A stretch of DNA of 64,000 bases. It comes from Morinoia aosen (Eukaryota > Arthropoda > Malacostraca > Amphipoda > Talitridae). Where the stretch lies: assembly GCA_030386875.1 (NCBI GenBank), contig CM059557.1, positions 56,374,514-56,438,513 of the forward strand, written 5' to 3'. The number at the start of each line of letters is the position of its first letter. The first letter of the stretch is position 1. The notes beneath the pieces were generated by a model. The model saw nothing but the letters and a program-made list of their open reading frames with translations. It was not told the origin of the DNA and did no database searches. This document shows, piece by piece, positions 45,521 through 59,430 of this stretch. A program made the translations under genes and the position numbers.

Positions 45521-48500
45521 AGGGAGGAATTAGAGACACCATCTTCATCTGCTATGCTTGTGCTACTGTGAGGAATCAGAGCTACCTAGTTCATAGGATG
45601 ACACGCTATTATTCCCTCACCCACGCGCAAGCACTACAGCTTTTCAAGATATGGCCTGCAGTCTTTTGCTGTACGGAAAACTTTCTTTTAGGATTCGCCT
45701 CGTATATTGCTGTGCAATCGGCCGTGATGAGTAGAATCGTCGAGATTTTTGACACATCGTCTCATTCAATGTCGTCTACTCCCTTTGTACAGACCATGCT
45801 TAATAACTAATAACAATGGAGAATAGGTGGACCAATATTTCATTCAAGTTGGAAGCTCGACTTCTAAGCTGTTGTACGCGCTAATGCTTTTTCAGCCCGA
45901 CATGAGACAGTTTTAAGTTTTAAGGGTATGATAATATGAAAATGACCCCATGCACTCTGTTTTAAGGTCACCAGGCTAACGTGCCGATGAACTTACATCT
46001 TTGTAACTGCAGTAAATCAAGCACCGCTATAGAGCGTTATTTTCGGCATAAAAGAGTAATAGCTTTATCGCATAGTTGGACAGAAGTATAATTTGGAATT
46101 GCGCCAGTGAATTTGTGACCACTTGTTCTTCGAGTATTTTGGGAAAATAATTCATGAGACTAAACGAAAAACATTACTGTAGATGTTGCGAAGATATGTG
46201 AAAGAGACGTATTTGTGCATGGATGCTGGAGCTTTTCAAGTGCTTGAAATATAAAGCTCATCGACCAAGTATCGACTCTACTTAATGAAATGAACCTACT
46301 TCTACATCACTACTAAGAGACATTAAAATCTAGGAAAAGCAAATAATACATGCTAGTAAATAAATGCATCACTAAAAATGTTCTACGTTCAGCGATAGGA
46401 ATTAATGTTAGCAATGCTTTCAATGCTCATTTTCTTTTCTCAGGGATTAAGTGCCGGATTTTAAATTTTTATTAGTTGTCAGATAGTTTTATTCAAGTCA
46501 AGCTGCTAAACATCTGCTGAGGTTTGATTGGCCTCTGATACAACTTGAAGAAACACAATTGAGCGTTAGGATTAACATTTTTGAAATGCATTCACAGCTT
46601 ACCTCACTCGTAACTCAAAAAATCATATTCATGAACGACTTATTTTTGAACGAATACACAGAATTAGCGCTATTTGAGGGACGTTGAAACCGTTTTTAAA
46701 ATATTTTAAAATGTTGAGTAATGAATAATCTCTCTGGAACCAACTTTCGACTGTCAGGGTTCGCTTAAGTATATAATACATTTATGTATGAGTTTAATGA
46801 CTGGATCATTCATTCGATCATCGTCTAGTACTTATTTAACATCATTTCAAAGCCAGCATGACTCCACATTACAATTATACAAAGAACATTTCTGACTAAA
46901 GTTTGCTGCTCGATGTCGCCCCTTCCTTCTGGCCTAAATTCTCAAGCTCGACCTCCTTCGAATAAAATTTTATCACACAGACCACGCAGCATCTGGTAAC
47001 CCTGCGGCAGTCCTTGTGAAAAAATTTTACTTGAAAAAGGTCAAGTGTCCAAAATTTTGGCCGGAAAGATCCTATCTAGCAACTCGAGTTTCATGAACAA
47101 ACTAAAAATACTCGTCTTTATACACACTGTTGAGCCTTGTTAATCTTTCTAAGAATATGCCGTCATTTATATTTAAGAAATCCACCCAATTATACTTTTA
47201 CATTAAAGGAAAGTCGTTTTTAAACTATTTCCTTCATCAGATTTCGAAGAGAGTAAAAATCAAGTTCCTAATGGTGTTTAATTATCGTTTCGCCACTCTC
47301 CCGCAGCAACGCATGGAGTTCGAGCATCATCAGATCCGTACGACAGATCTTTCAGTTGCGCCATTGAGACGTAAAGGAACGATAACCCGAGTTACGAGAT
47401 GCTTGCGCCCAGTCCCTGTCTTTTTATTTGCTTCAAAGGCACGCAGTTGGGAAGAAAGCTCTAGCAACAAGAGAAAAGCATCTCTGTAGATCAAACAGCC
47501 CTACGCATACTCCATAAATGCGCTGTCGTGCTGGTACTTAGCAGCGTTTTGTGGCAACCACTCGCGCAAATATGGGGTGAAAACACGGTGAAAAAGAGGT
47601 TACGGTTCGGACGTACTGTCGCTCCAATGTTGAGAGAGAGAGAGGGAAGTGCTGCTCCGGAAATCCAAGGGCTGTTAAAAGTGAGGACTAGGTTACAGTT
47701 GGGCGTATTTGTTGGAATATTAAGCCCTGCTCAATTTAACAAACTGTGCGAAGTAAACGCAGATAAATTATTGAACTGTTACTGCTGTTTGCGAATAAAG
47801 ACAGAGTATGTAGTTAGGCGAAAATTGTAAATTTTTTATTTTTTATTTAAGCTGACGATTTTCACACACCTTGTGGGAAAAGGGTACTCGGGCTTCATTC
47901 AGTTAGCGTTAGTGGTCAGTCGGATCGTAAGTTTTAAAAATTTATGCTTTTTTTGATGGCCATTAAGTCATCAACAAACTTCCAACATTTGGCCCACTTT
48001 CCCATTTTCCCTTCATAAGCCCCACCGTTTTTAGATTATTACAAGCATCTTTACGTTATATGATTCAATGTATTTGTACCATTTTGTCCATTTTGCTCAT
48101 GGTCCACGATGTAACTCCTGTCTCATTGGAAATTATCGTATCACGGAAAAAGGGGCATTAGTATTTAGTTCCACCAGTGAAAAAAAAATGATTTATAAGC
48201 CATTCTCTACTTCTTTCATATCCGTTAGCTCTTCCCGCTTGCTGCGAGAAATCTACGAAAAATAAACAACTTAAAATTTGAAAACACGGGAAATAATTCT
48301 CTCTCGTCAACTATATAAGCATTGCACGAGCTGTTCTTCGTTCACTCCAAAATCTAACCATCTACCATGCCTTCCTTCCGTGATTTCATTTCTTTTACTA
48401 TCTTTTTATCATAATCTTTGCTTATCACGATCTTAAGTTAAATTTTCATCTGAAAAGTTCAATATTTAACCTTAAAGTAATTCATTAACACTGGTATTGA

Positions 48501-50615
48501 CCTTACATGAACGCTACCATCGATCTTTTCCATTATCCTTGACAGTCAGGACCCGACGAAAGTATTCAGTCCCCCATCTCGCTGGTTGCGTCATATTCTC
48601 TTTCATCAATCATTCTCCTTCCATCACTACATTCAATCCTTCGTTTATTGCTTACTTACTCGTTAGTTCAGCTCTGAATTATTATCAATGCCTGACTGAG
48701 TATAATGAAAGGCCTTTTACGACTTCCACTATCACACTTGTAATGCCTAACTTGCAATTAGGCAATGTTCGCTATCTCTGTTTCTCCTGGTGGTCACTCG
48801 CAGAGCTGCGCTCTAATATCCTCCGGACGAACAACACAATATTTCTGTTGTGTGCCAGTAACCCACTTGATCATGCATGCTCGGAGGCGAAATGACAAAG
48901 CCTTGCAGCACTTTAAATTCAAACTCATCAATAAAGTGTAGGAGAGGTGCATAAGATGGCATTGTCATGCCAGGGCTTTGTCAATCTTAGTCGAAGTCAA
49001 TGATTCCAAACCGAAGTCATGCTAGATGTTTCTAAATTTGATTCGTTGCTTCACTCACTGGCTGTATGTAGTTCTTATAGTTTTAGCATTTGTGTCGATG
49101 CAAAACACCTTGTTTGCCAAAATCGCCATTTTTCTTTATTTTAGAATTTTTGTATGAAAGCAAAAAGCACAATCTCACAGTAGTGACAACAATTTACTTT
49201 TGAATAAAAAGTAAAAATATTTACAATTCGATCAAATGTTCAGAGTTTTGAATATAGCAAGAAAGTTTACCGATCACATCAGAGTTGATCGATATCAACG
49301 TGGAAAGGTATATTCAAAGTCGATTGTGCAATAAAAGAAGTATCAAAACATGAAAAGCTCAAAATGCCCGAGCTGTTTACATACAGATTGATGTTAGCTG
49401 CCTGATACATTGGACAGGTGCTAAGAAAGCTAGCGATCTAGTGGATAAAATTCTTACAAGGCTGCACTGCGGCGTCATAACTTCCGAATTGCGGTGGTCC
49501 CAGCTCACGCTCGTGACAATACGATAGCGTCGATACACGCGATCGATGAGCAACCAAATCTCAAGTGCATTGAACTATCTCGGACGCACAAAAATGAATG
49601 TCTGGCAGTTAACCCAAGATTCTTTCTCAAATCTGAGCCGAATTCAACTCTGGAAAAATTATTTATTCTCTTATTACAATAAATGTTTTTGTAAGTGAAC
49701 ACATTTGCGATCTATACAAATTAAGTGCATCTGCAGCTGAAAACAAACTGATTAAATTTTCATTTATATCAGTGTTGAATAGTGGACACTTTCATCAAAC
49801 GTGTGCGCAAAACAGCACCTGAGACAAAGAATATGAAATAGTTGATGCATTGAAATAAATATTAAACGAGCGTAACTTTGGAGCATAATGCATGCATGCA
49901 AAAAATATGAAATTATTTTAAATTTTTACTCTAATGCAGACAATGCAAAGTCAACGTCTTGGATTTGTGGTGCACAACTTCCTCCTAAATCCGAGTTCCA
50001 ATTATATCTCAGCCCTGTTGGGCCCTTCATTAAGAAACTCAAAACCGTTTTAAATAACGCATCTTAACTCGGAACCAATTAATTCCTCTGCATTATTTCT
50101 TGGTTTTGGCTCTAATTCTAGACTTTTGATTAGCTTGTAAAAGTCTCTAAATTATTATCGTTCATAGCCCTGACAATTCGTCGAGCAGGACTTTTGAGTT
50201 GAAGAAAAGCCACGCTAATTTACGGAGCGATTATGTTTTGCTGTGTCTCCTTATTTGGGCAGAAATTTTATGGGTTTGTTTGATGAAAGGATTGCCTCGC
50301 ATCCCTGAGATCTAATTACCTCAAGAAAAACTGAGAAAACATTTTTCGTGCTCTTTAACTCGGCTTCTCCCATTACGAAAACCAGATTAAGGAAAGGACT
50401 TTTCTCACTCTCGTTCTCTGTTGTTGAACGTCGGCCTGAGTCGGCATTTAAAATCTACCAAGTTTTCCCTATACGAAATTTTTTACTGCAGCACAAGTAA
50501 AGATTTGGCGTCCACGTCAGCTCGCTGAAGTTACGCAGGTTAACAATTAGCCGTGGCAGACGTCCCGCCACAAAAAAAAATCTTCTATATGCGAACTTTC
50601 CTTGAGAAAAAATAA
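45521..50615. other. no gene supported
   Basis: Several frames of 75-132 codons on the plus strand (45481-45810, 47130-47489, 47528-47830, 48497-48895) and GC-richer patches at 47.28-47.72 kb and 48.5-48.9 kb. None shows a domain, a good splice pair or mutual continuity that I can defend. Confidence 0.45.
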
Positions 50616-50791
50616 CCTCGAGCTGTCGAGTTCAACGCTTTTTACGAGAGTGGCACAAACAATACATTTCCACACGCAATAAATCAACAAAATGATTAAG
50701 TAACTCTTACAACCTTGAGCAGTCTAGTGCAACACTTTTATGAGACTGGCACAAACAATCCATTTCCACACGCAATAAATTAACAAAATGA
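50616..50791. repeat. two-copy direct repeat, 96-bp period
   Basis: About 80 bp are duplicated. tggcacaaacaat and catttccacacgcaataaat recur from 50651 and 50747, with diverged left ends (gagctgtcgag against gagcagtctag). A simple local duplication. Confidence 0.85.
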
Positions 50792-52282
50792 ATACTTCCA
50801 AGTTTTACACTGGACAATTTTAGACATAACTACTTGTGGGCCCGACTACCTTCAGTAATTTCTGGGAACATATTCAACGTATACAACTCCATTCAATCTA
50901 GAAGACGCAAAGCAAACATCAGACTAATCCAATAGTTGGTTAATGCGAAGGAATGAAAAAAAGTAGAATTTGCAATATCATATAAGTGTTGCAACAGAAA
51001 CAGTTGTCCTCTTTTAAAGAAAATTGTAAGAACATACAGATCGCAGTTTTCTTAAGTAATCAATGAATACGTTACCTCAGCGTTGCACCATTTATTGTTA
51101 GTGTATTCAAATTCCTCAAAGTTCTATTCTATTTTTCGCTCTGTTTCATTAAATTTTTCAACGAAAGATATGAAAATTTATCCTCAAAAATATCAACAAG
51201 TGGAAATTCTCTGAAGTAGCTTTTGTCAATTTATTTCAGAATGCCATTCCGATTTTTTATTCAAAATAACACTCCTAATTCCATCAGTAAATATAAAACT
51301 GTTTTCTATCAGTGTATTTATTACTGTATTAATTAATCCATTCAATAATTAGCAATAACAAAATTTGTTCCACAATGCCATGCATAAAAGGCATCAGAAC
51401 TTCCAATTAAGAATTCACCCAATTAATAAGAAATTGAAGAACCTAAGTTTCAAACGAACAGAAAGCACATACTGTAAGAACTTAAACTATCTAAGTAGCA
51501 ATTGTATAAACTAGCTAATAAAAGGCATGATGTATTGCTTACATTTTTGGCCGGAGGAACTTGTTTTTAAGCGAGCTCAAGAAAGGTAAAGTAGAGGTCA
51601 CACGAAACAAGTTAAGTAACAGGAACCGTTCCATGACTTTAAGTCTCAAATGCCTGTAAACATTTACAGGCGTTTGAGCTTTGTAAGCCCTAGTCTACTT
51701 CGCGCACTGCTTCGTCAAAGGAATGATGCAGGCAAAACATTCTCAATGAGAGAGAGCTTTGTGACTGCCGTTCGTTATGCCTTACTAAATCAAGGTATAA
51801 TAACGGACTGATAATCAATAAGTAAGAGCATAAAAAACGTTACAGCTATATGCGTTTCACTCTAATCATTTCAATATCGAGTTTTTCCATAAATCATTCC
51901 ACGAAGAGCAGCAAGAGAAATATGGAGGAGAGTTTCAGCCGAAGAAAGTTTCGCTTATTTTTTAAGCACTTCAAAAGGACTCGCTGGGATTGCAGTAACT
52001 CTTCAGATTTCCGAATGAGCCCAGAAACTTCCCGTGTCATTTTGTTCGCTCAGAACTTTGGCTTTTCGACTTCGCACAGTTTCTAATTCCATGGTCTGTT
52101 TTGACCAAAGGCCCAAATGGGTAGCCACTTGGTTCAGGAGAAACGCACATTCGAAACTAAATGCTAGGAATTCTGAAATTGTGACAATGTATCGCGATTA
52201 AAATGTTCAGAATTTCATGCAAGAAATACCTTTTTGCATAGCTGTTCTGAAAAAGTTATAGGAAATATGAATGTTAAAAACA
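50792..52282. other. AT-rich, no gene supported
   Basis: Holds the hairpin at 51645-51678 listed separately and a 78-codon basic frame (51850-52086) with no domain. Confidence 0.5.
51645..51678. repeat. tight 16-bp palindrome
   Basis: ctcaaatgcctgtaaa and tttacaggcgtttgag pair with a single t/c difference and only two bases between the arms. It is the strongest short palindrome in this part of the window. The loop is too short for a canonical microRNA precursor. Confidence 0.8.
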
Positions 52283-52294
52283 TTTTTAGGGAAC

Positions 52295-52319
52295 GTTTCA
52301 AGCCTCAGCTCATCTTCAG
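52295..52319 (-). ncRNA. hammerhead-like core, solitary PLE footprint
   Basis: The minus strand reads CTGAAGA, a stretch that can pair as AGC with GCT, then GAAACGTTCC. The order and the flanking cgttc word match the young PLE, but no PLE protein sequence is nearby. I infer a solo pseudo-LTR remnant. Confidence 0.5.
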
Positions 52320-52625
52320 TCATAACCTGTAAAAATAGTGAACAAAATAGAGATCAACTTGAATAATCAACAGCACAGTAATGTAAAAGTGATTTGAAGC
52401 AGAAAAATTACACGTTAAAATGACCAAAATACGGAACGGTCGCAGGTGCAGATTGCTCACTAAAAGCATTCTTTCCAAGAAAAAACTAAGAAAGTTTTCC
52501 GTTCATCCCATGTCATTGAAGACTTTGGTAAAATAAAATCCATTAATTGAAACTAAAACATTCATGCGAACATTGTTACGTAAAATAGAAGAAATTGGAC
52601 GATTTCTAGGGAATCTCACTTTTAC

Positions 52626-52789
52626 GATAAAAAGGTAAACCAACGTAGCTAAGAAAATCATGATATAAAACAAACGTTTCGGATCATAAAAAATCCATCT
52701 TCAGTTTCTGAAAAACAATAAGTCACGGTGATCCGAAACGTTTGTTTTATATCATGATTTTCTTAGCTACGTTGGTTTACCTTTTTATC
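52626..52789. repeat. perfect 61-bp inverted repeat carrying a hammerhead-like core
   Basis: Arms 52626-52686 and 52729-52789 are exact reverse complements by eye, with a 42-bp spacer. On the minus strand the spacer has CTGAAGA (52698-52704) and the left arm has GAAACG (52675-52680), with ggat and atcc as a possible stem II. The other arm has the GAAACG box without a CTGANGA partner. This resembles two PLE ends joined head to head, as seen at full scale at 35 kb. Confidence 0.85.
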
Positions 52790-54892
52790 CTAATATTGTT
52801 ACATTACGCACCTATCATTTTTGAAAGGTTTTAAATATTTTAACAAGTAAAGGTATCAGCAAGAATATATTAGTGATAATAATTTACAAAATTAAAAAAC
52901 AATAATTAGAAACTTAATTTACAGCATGGTTGCACGCAAACGACTTTACATATCATTCAAGAAATGTTTTAATTTTTTCTAAAATCATCTATGCACTGCG
53001 GTCTCATGTTGGAATAAGAAAGTGCTCATAACAGGTATACGGTGGCTTCGATCGGCATGCTCGGCGACTCTGAAAACTTGAGCTCGGTGGGCTGATCCCG
53101 CGTACTGCGGTGCGCAATCGCTCCACTACTAAGTTCGATTAGAGACGATCGCAAGACATTAAGTTATCATTATAACAATAGAAGGATACGACAGTAAACT
53201 TTTTTGATGGGATTATGCGTAATCGGATTTCAAAAATCCATTTGCCAAGGATTTTAGATAATTCAACTTTAAATTTTCGGACTGTTAACCAAAATACAGT
53301 TTGGTAGTAAACAATAAGTAATTGATGGAAGTTGCTTAGTGTTTTTCGGACAGCACATTTGCATGAATATTATTTGTTTATCGATCTACAAATTATCGTG
53401 AAACGACGGCCGTTAGAATTGAAGAAGGACTTAGAAGGTAGAAGTAATGTAGGAAAATAAATTCATAGAAAGATTAATTTGTGTGAAACAAATTTATAAG
53501 CTCCATGGATTGATCTGAATATAATGTTTATTATAAATGACCTTAAGCATAATTTAAAAATCTGAAACTAAATTTAGTTGGACTTTGCGACCTATGAACG
53601 GTGGTGAAAAAATATGTTATCCTCACTGTACTCTATAACATCGAAAAATTTAGAACAATCTTAGTGCTCTAAATCTGCTGCATGCTTAATATCAGGGAGT
53701 TGAGAATTCCAAATGTTGCCCGAATAATTGCACGGCAGTTAAAAATTTGAACAACATGCAGGTACCATCAATATGCCGTTTTGTAAACAATAGGCATGAA
53801 ATTGGACGGATAGTTTTAGAACCATAATTTGTCAAGGAAACCAATGAATTTTTTCTCAAAGATTGGGCCAAGAAAAATGTCCATAACCGGGCATTCAATC
53901 TGATTGCATACAGTTTCATTAAAAAGAAAAAACAATTAAACAAAGAGGATTCCGAATTTTTTTATAATAATGCAGGCTTAAACCAAACACATGATTTTTC
54001 AGAGTTCCGCATCACGATCCAAAGTTAATGAGCGTGTGAAGGATGACAGTCAGGAACTCACGAGGGAGAACGACATGAAAATGAAATTTTCATGAAAACT
54101 AACGACCACGCCGCCCTCAGTTTTAGCAAGCATACCAGCATTAAAAAATGAAGAAAACTTCAACACTTTCCGAAGCATGAACAGACATCCACAGAAGACA
54201 ATGGTAATTTTTAATCAGAGTGTTGCTGAAATTACTGATGCAGTCTAAACCGTAAAAAACGGGCTGTAAAAATTAATAAAAGAAATTCGAAGTAAATGCC
54301 CTTCCTTAACAAACAATATTCGTGAGTTTTTCCTTTTTAGAGCGTTACTATACTGTTGTAATTCACGGGGAAGTGTAAGACATTTTAAAAAGTTAGAGGA
54401 CAAATATGTGTTGTTTACATAATGTATTCTTCAAAATCCCGCATTCAGATTCCCGAGATGTAACTAATTTTTGAAGATGATGCTTTAAGAATAAAATCCT
54501 TCCGACCAGAACTTATGTAAATCAAAAATATGTTTCATATTTGACGACAAAATAAACTGCTAAAGATCTCATATATTTAGAAACCAATCTCCTTATTCTC
54601 TTCAGAGTAGGTGACGACTTACGCCAGTCAAAATATTTTCAATATTTTGTGATACGTGATCAAGTTTAGACTTTACGACCAATGTTTGATAATAAAATAT
54701 CAACTCTAGCACCTTGACAGATGTAAGGTATATTGAAAACCTTACCCAACCATTATGAGAGGACATTGTAGAGTTAAAGAAGTGGCTATCATCTTACGAA
54801 CGAGGGAGCTTAGAAATTGCTTCAACGAAGTATGATCCAAAAGGAACTTATAAGCTTTAGTCATAGGAAATTCGATTCAGGCATCCATTAAA
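52790..54892. other. no gene supported
   Basis: AT-rich; the minus frame 53692-53943 has no domain. A GC-richer patch at 53040-53150 was checked for a tRNA and lacks a recognisable B box. Confidence 0.5.
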
Positions 54893-54944
54893 TAAACGTT
54901 CGAAAATAAGTTTTAATTACCTAGAAGACTAATACCATCATCAG
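54893..54944 (-). ncRNA. decayed hammerhead-like core, PLE footprint
   Basis: The minus strand reads CTGATGATGG, a longer AT-rich stretch, then CGAACGTTTATTT. This is the two-box order with GAAACGTT reduced to GAACGTT. Confidence 0.35.
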
Positions 54945-57900
54945 AGCAATCGTTTATGTTGCGTAAATTAGTATCAAGAAGTAATAAATTCACAAAAGAA
55001 CGAATGAGATCTTCCCAATCGCCCTTCCTGTAAGATGACACCTGCGATGAACGGGATCTTGGTCTCCAAAATTAAACCGCAATCTGACTTCATTTCGAAC
55101 ATCACCTTCAATACAGCCATTTTAGCTTAGTCTAACATGATTTACTCATGACAGAAATTAGCAAAATCATTCACGAATCATGATAATTCATCATGGATCC
55201 AATAGTTTCTTACACCATCTTAAAACCATTGTGAGGTATCTCTTCGTAAGTATCTGAGCCTCTAACTTATGTCTTGTGTATCACTTTTATTCTCAAGCGA
55301 AAAGAGAGCGCACCAAAATAGCTTCATTTGACAGGATTTTGAGCAGAGAAAGAAGTTTTTGTGGCTGGAGTCACTCTGCTTTTTCATCAGAAATACACCA
55401 AAGTTACATTTTTAGATTCGCCTTGAACCTCAAGACAAATCAGAGTTTACCGACATGATGCTCCAAGCTGACGTTATAATAATTAATTAATTTATATTAC
55501 CTTAGATTTATCAATGAGTGAAGTTATGTAAATACTAATGGCATAAAATCTCTGGAGTTCAACTCCTACAGCGAGGTTTGCAGCATCATGGCATGGATCT
55601 CTATTTCATCCAATATTATCGGGTTTGCGATGCATGCTGCATTGAAAGCATGAATGCTTTGTGCGGGATTTGTAAAGACGAATGGACTAAAATTGAAAGG
55701 AATACTGCAATAAAAGTACAGGTGGGAAAGAAAATAACACATTGCTCCGGTGAAAGAGAACAAAAGAAATGAAACCGATAAAAATAGATTAACTTTTGAA
55801 GATGATAAAGAGTTAGTTTTTGCTTTGAACAGTTAATTTTTTATAAATCCCTTTATTTCTTCTATTGTTGTGAACCAACTGGTACCACAAAAACTGAATT
55901 TTAATTGAGTATACTTTAAAGTTCAACGGCTTAAAATTTTATTAACACAAATTTTTTAGCTGAGAGGAAGCCTAATTTTTCTAAAATCATCTAATTGGTG
56001 TCGACTTCATTGAATAACATCTATTAAAACTATTTTTTATAATGCATAAACTCCTCAGCCAGTTTAGGCTCCCAAACAAACATTTATTCTGTTGTATTCC
56101 ATCAGTAAATGCTTTGGCTAAACACGACGTCGGTTAGAGTGCTGAGCTCTATCACCTTTTTGTACATTTCATCAAAGTAAATGCTGTGGAAAGTCAAGTC
56201 CTTATCTCTTCTCATTAATAATAATTCTTCAGCTGTACTTATTAATTCAATTGGCTGCCACTCGTTAACGTCATTCATTATTTGGCGAACTTCAAACAGC
56301 TTGGCAAGCACGAGTAACGACGTTGCGGACTTCTCTTTCACGTGCTTTTTATCAATGTTATTCCACGAGCAACACCCAAAAATCAATACAAAAATCAGTA
56401 ATAAAATTACTGATTTGAAAAAAAACCATAACTGCTTAATTTACTGCTTCAAAAGAAAGAAAAAAATAACTCATGCATTTCAAAAGCAGCCTTGAGTTTT
56501 TGCTGGGAGTTTATGAACAGAAATTTTAGCGAAATTTCAAAGCTTTGCCGGAATCGAGATCCCAGAATGGTTCATGCCTTCATTCCGAATCCGCGGGTTA
56601 CCATAATGGCCAAAAGTGTTAAGTAAATGAGGCGCCCAAATTTTCTGGAGTGCAGTTCAATGAATGGCACTCCAGACTACAAACGGAAAATTAAGCCGAG
56701 AAAATCTGGTGCGCTGAGAACTATTCTTATGAAACCAGCGCTGCTGTGAACATAAAGACGCTACGGTTGTGCTTTCAGTGGAGCGAATACTATTGGTTTC
56801 GAATAAATCGATCTTCATTTGATCTTCTATGAGTAAAAAATAAGCCACGTGCAGTACTGTTACCAATGAATTTTCATCTTTTATTAATAAAAATTTTTTG
56901 CTACTTGTTGATGGTGGAGAACAAACTGCAAATATTTTCCCCTTAGAAATGTAATCATACGATTAAAGAAACTTAAGTAAACGACGTCTTTTTGGCATCG
57001 CTTCAACCTGAAAAATTAACTAAAGATTCAGTCGTTGAACGTTTTTTCTTCTGTGGAAGTGAAACAGTGGTATCTCAAAGATGTGACTCTTGATATTTTA
57101 CGAATACGGTGCTCTCGATCATGGCAAAATAAATTATTGACAACAGCGATATCCGCTTTGGTTCATGGTCCATGAGACGTACTATCTGTTTATGGTAGAG
57201 TGACTCGGATGTTCATGGTGATAAAGAGCGCTAATTTTCCATGATGTGTTGACAAAACAAAAGGATCTTCACATAGCATAGTGTGAGTTGTTAGACATTC
57301 GGAAATTAAATCCAAGCCAGCAAGCGTCCAAACTCTAACTTTCCTAAGAGGTTCATAAATATTCATGAAATACGCTTAAATAGTTTTCCAACTACTTGCA
57401 TTTATTTCCGATCCTCAATACGCATCCATTTAAATCATACCGATAATACGAGCCAAACCCATAAGACAGCATTTTTTTTACTATTCTCCATAATAACAAT
57501 CAAAAATACTTCTGTAAATTGTCCATAAATACATTAATGTCTTTATGCACACATCTCACGAATTGGAAGCACAGTTTTCATCAACCATTCCAGCAAAACC
57601 TCGTAAAAAAGTTGCAAGCAACTCGCATGGTTACTTCAAGACGATCACGAGACAGAGATCCCTGCACACTAAGTAGGTGCGCCGAGCGCAGGCTGAGACT
57701 TGCCCGCCTTTGTGGGGCTGCGTTCACCTCATAACTTTGTCCCGGCAGTCATTATGAGGTGGTCATTAATTAAGAAGATCTTAGGGGACGTCGTCTCGCT
57801 CTACTTAGGAAAGCTCATTTCGGACACACAGCTTAACGTCCATTAATTGGCTGGAGAGAGCAATGTTCAGCAGTGGCTCTGGGAATGGTTCTGGGACTGC

Positions 57901-59430
57901 ATTACTTTAATAATTAGAGATAATTTGTCAACCGTTTTTTCGTTTGGAAGTATATTGGTTTCGGAATTTGTGGACGTTCTTTTCAAGTTGCTACATGCCG
58001 TTCTTTTTTTTCAAACAGATGATATGTAGTAAGTAAACAAATACTGTTAGTCTTGAAATAGTCAGTTAGTCGATGAAATATCATGATCACAGTTTAACGT
58101 ATATTTGTGATGAATTCACGGAGAACACAACCGTTCCTTCTCGAACATTAAACAGGTAACGATAAAGCTTAAAATAATACTACACACCTACTAAATTGTT
58201 AGGGTTTAGTGTTCTTGTTAGCACTTTTCACTGCATGGATTGCACTTATCATTTGTGATTATTAATCTAGGAGTGTAAAGATCAACAAGTGAGGGATAAA
58301 GTTTCATTGAACAAATTTCCGAGGTACTTGTTAACTCAATTCACGTAAGAAGAAGCAGAAAAAGAAAGTAAAGTAAAATAATACGAGCTACCATAGAGAG
58401 ATGGGCTTCGTGTAACCGATGAATTTCAAGTATAGACGTCTGGCGGCGCAGAGCTAAAATCTTTATAGTTTTGCCCGGAAATGTTTGAACGCATCGTTTT
58501 ATGACCGTAGCTTTGTACTCGTACATTAAAAGAAAACTTTTTATTAATTCTGAAATGGCTTTCGGACATGACGCTAATGCTTTTTGGACGAACGAAAGTA
58601 TAGGGTTGTCCTTAATGAGCGCTCAATAATCAAGGAAAAAATAGGCATGCGCTCTTTGATGTGTTGTTGCACATGGATATACTCTTCAAAAATTAATCTG
58701 TTCAGTTAGAAATTTCATATAACTGCTTTTTATTTACACACTTCCCAAAGAATTTTCCCCTGTGAACAATATTTGGCTTAGCAAGACGACACGAAACATT
58801 TCTGCAGTGTAGAACCATTACAAATTGTTAAAGACTATCAAATATATCACAATTGGTTCAATAGTATCCAAAGGGCGTAATAGAATAGCAGGTTTCTACT
58901 GGCTTTTCCGAGCATTGATGTGCAAAATAAAACCGAGAACGTTTGTGTCTCTTCAGCATCAGAAGCATCTTCTAATTGGACGCAGGGACCTCTCAGATCA
59001 CACTGCTGCATTTATTTACAATGTTCCAGCTGTGAAAGTGCCTCGTGACACCACCAAGTTACTGCCGCCATTCTCATGAAGTGTCACTGAAGGCTGTTCT
59101 GAACATTCTATTTCCTTGGGAAATGATTGATCTTACGATAAGTACGAGAGCAATTGAGCTCGTGTGTATGTTGAGTTTCACTTGCTGCCATGCCACATGG
59201 AAGCGTTAGCATGGTGCAAAGAAGAATTTTCAGCTGCTCTAAAATCATTCACAGTTAACAAGTTGACTGAGTTTGCGCGTTTGATACGGTTGGTTAGGTT
59301 CGATTGGAAGTAGCAGAACTTATCAGCAGACTTTACTGCTCGAATACAATTCTGTACTTTCTAAGACGTGGGTAATAATATAATTGTACGATAACATTTT
59401 ACCTCTTTCATTAATAGATATTTTAAAAAG
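54945..59430. other. no gene supported
   Basis: Short frames only. The 94-codon minus frame at 56102-56386 (LAKLFEVRQIMNDVNEW and so on) has protein-like composition but no recognised domain. A perfect 10-bp stem (CACCTCATAA with TTATGAGGTG) lies at 57725-57761 in a GC-rich patch. Confidence 0.45.

Noticed and set aside
53040-53160. Possible tRNA in a GC-rich patch
   Set aside because: No B-box (GGTTCRANNCC) and no cloverleaf could be formed by eye.
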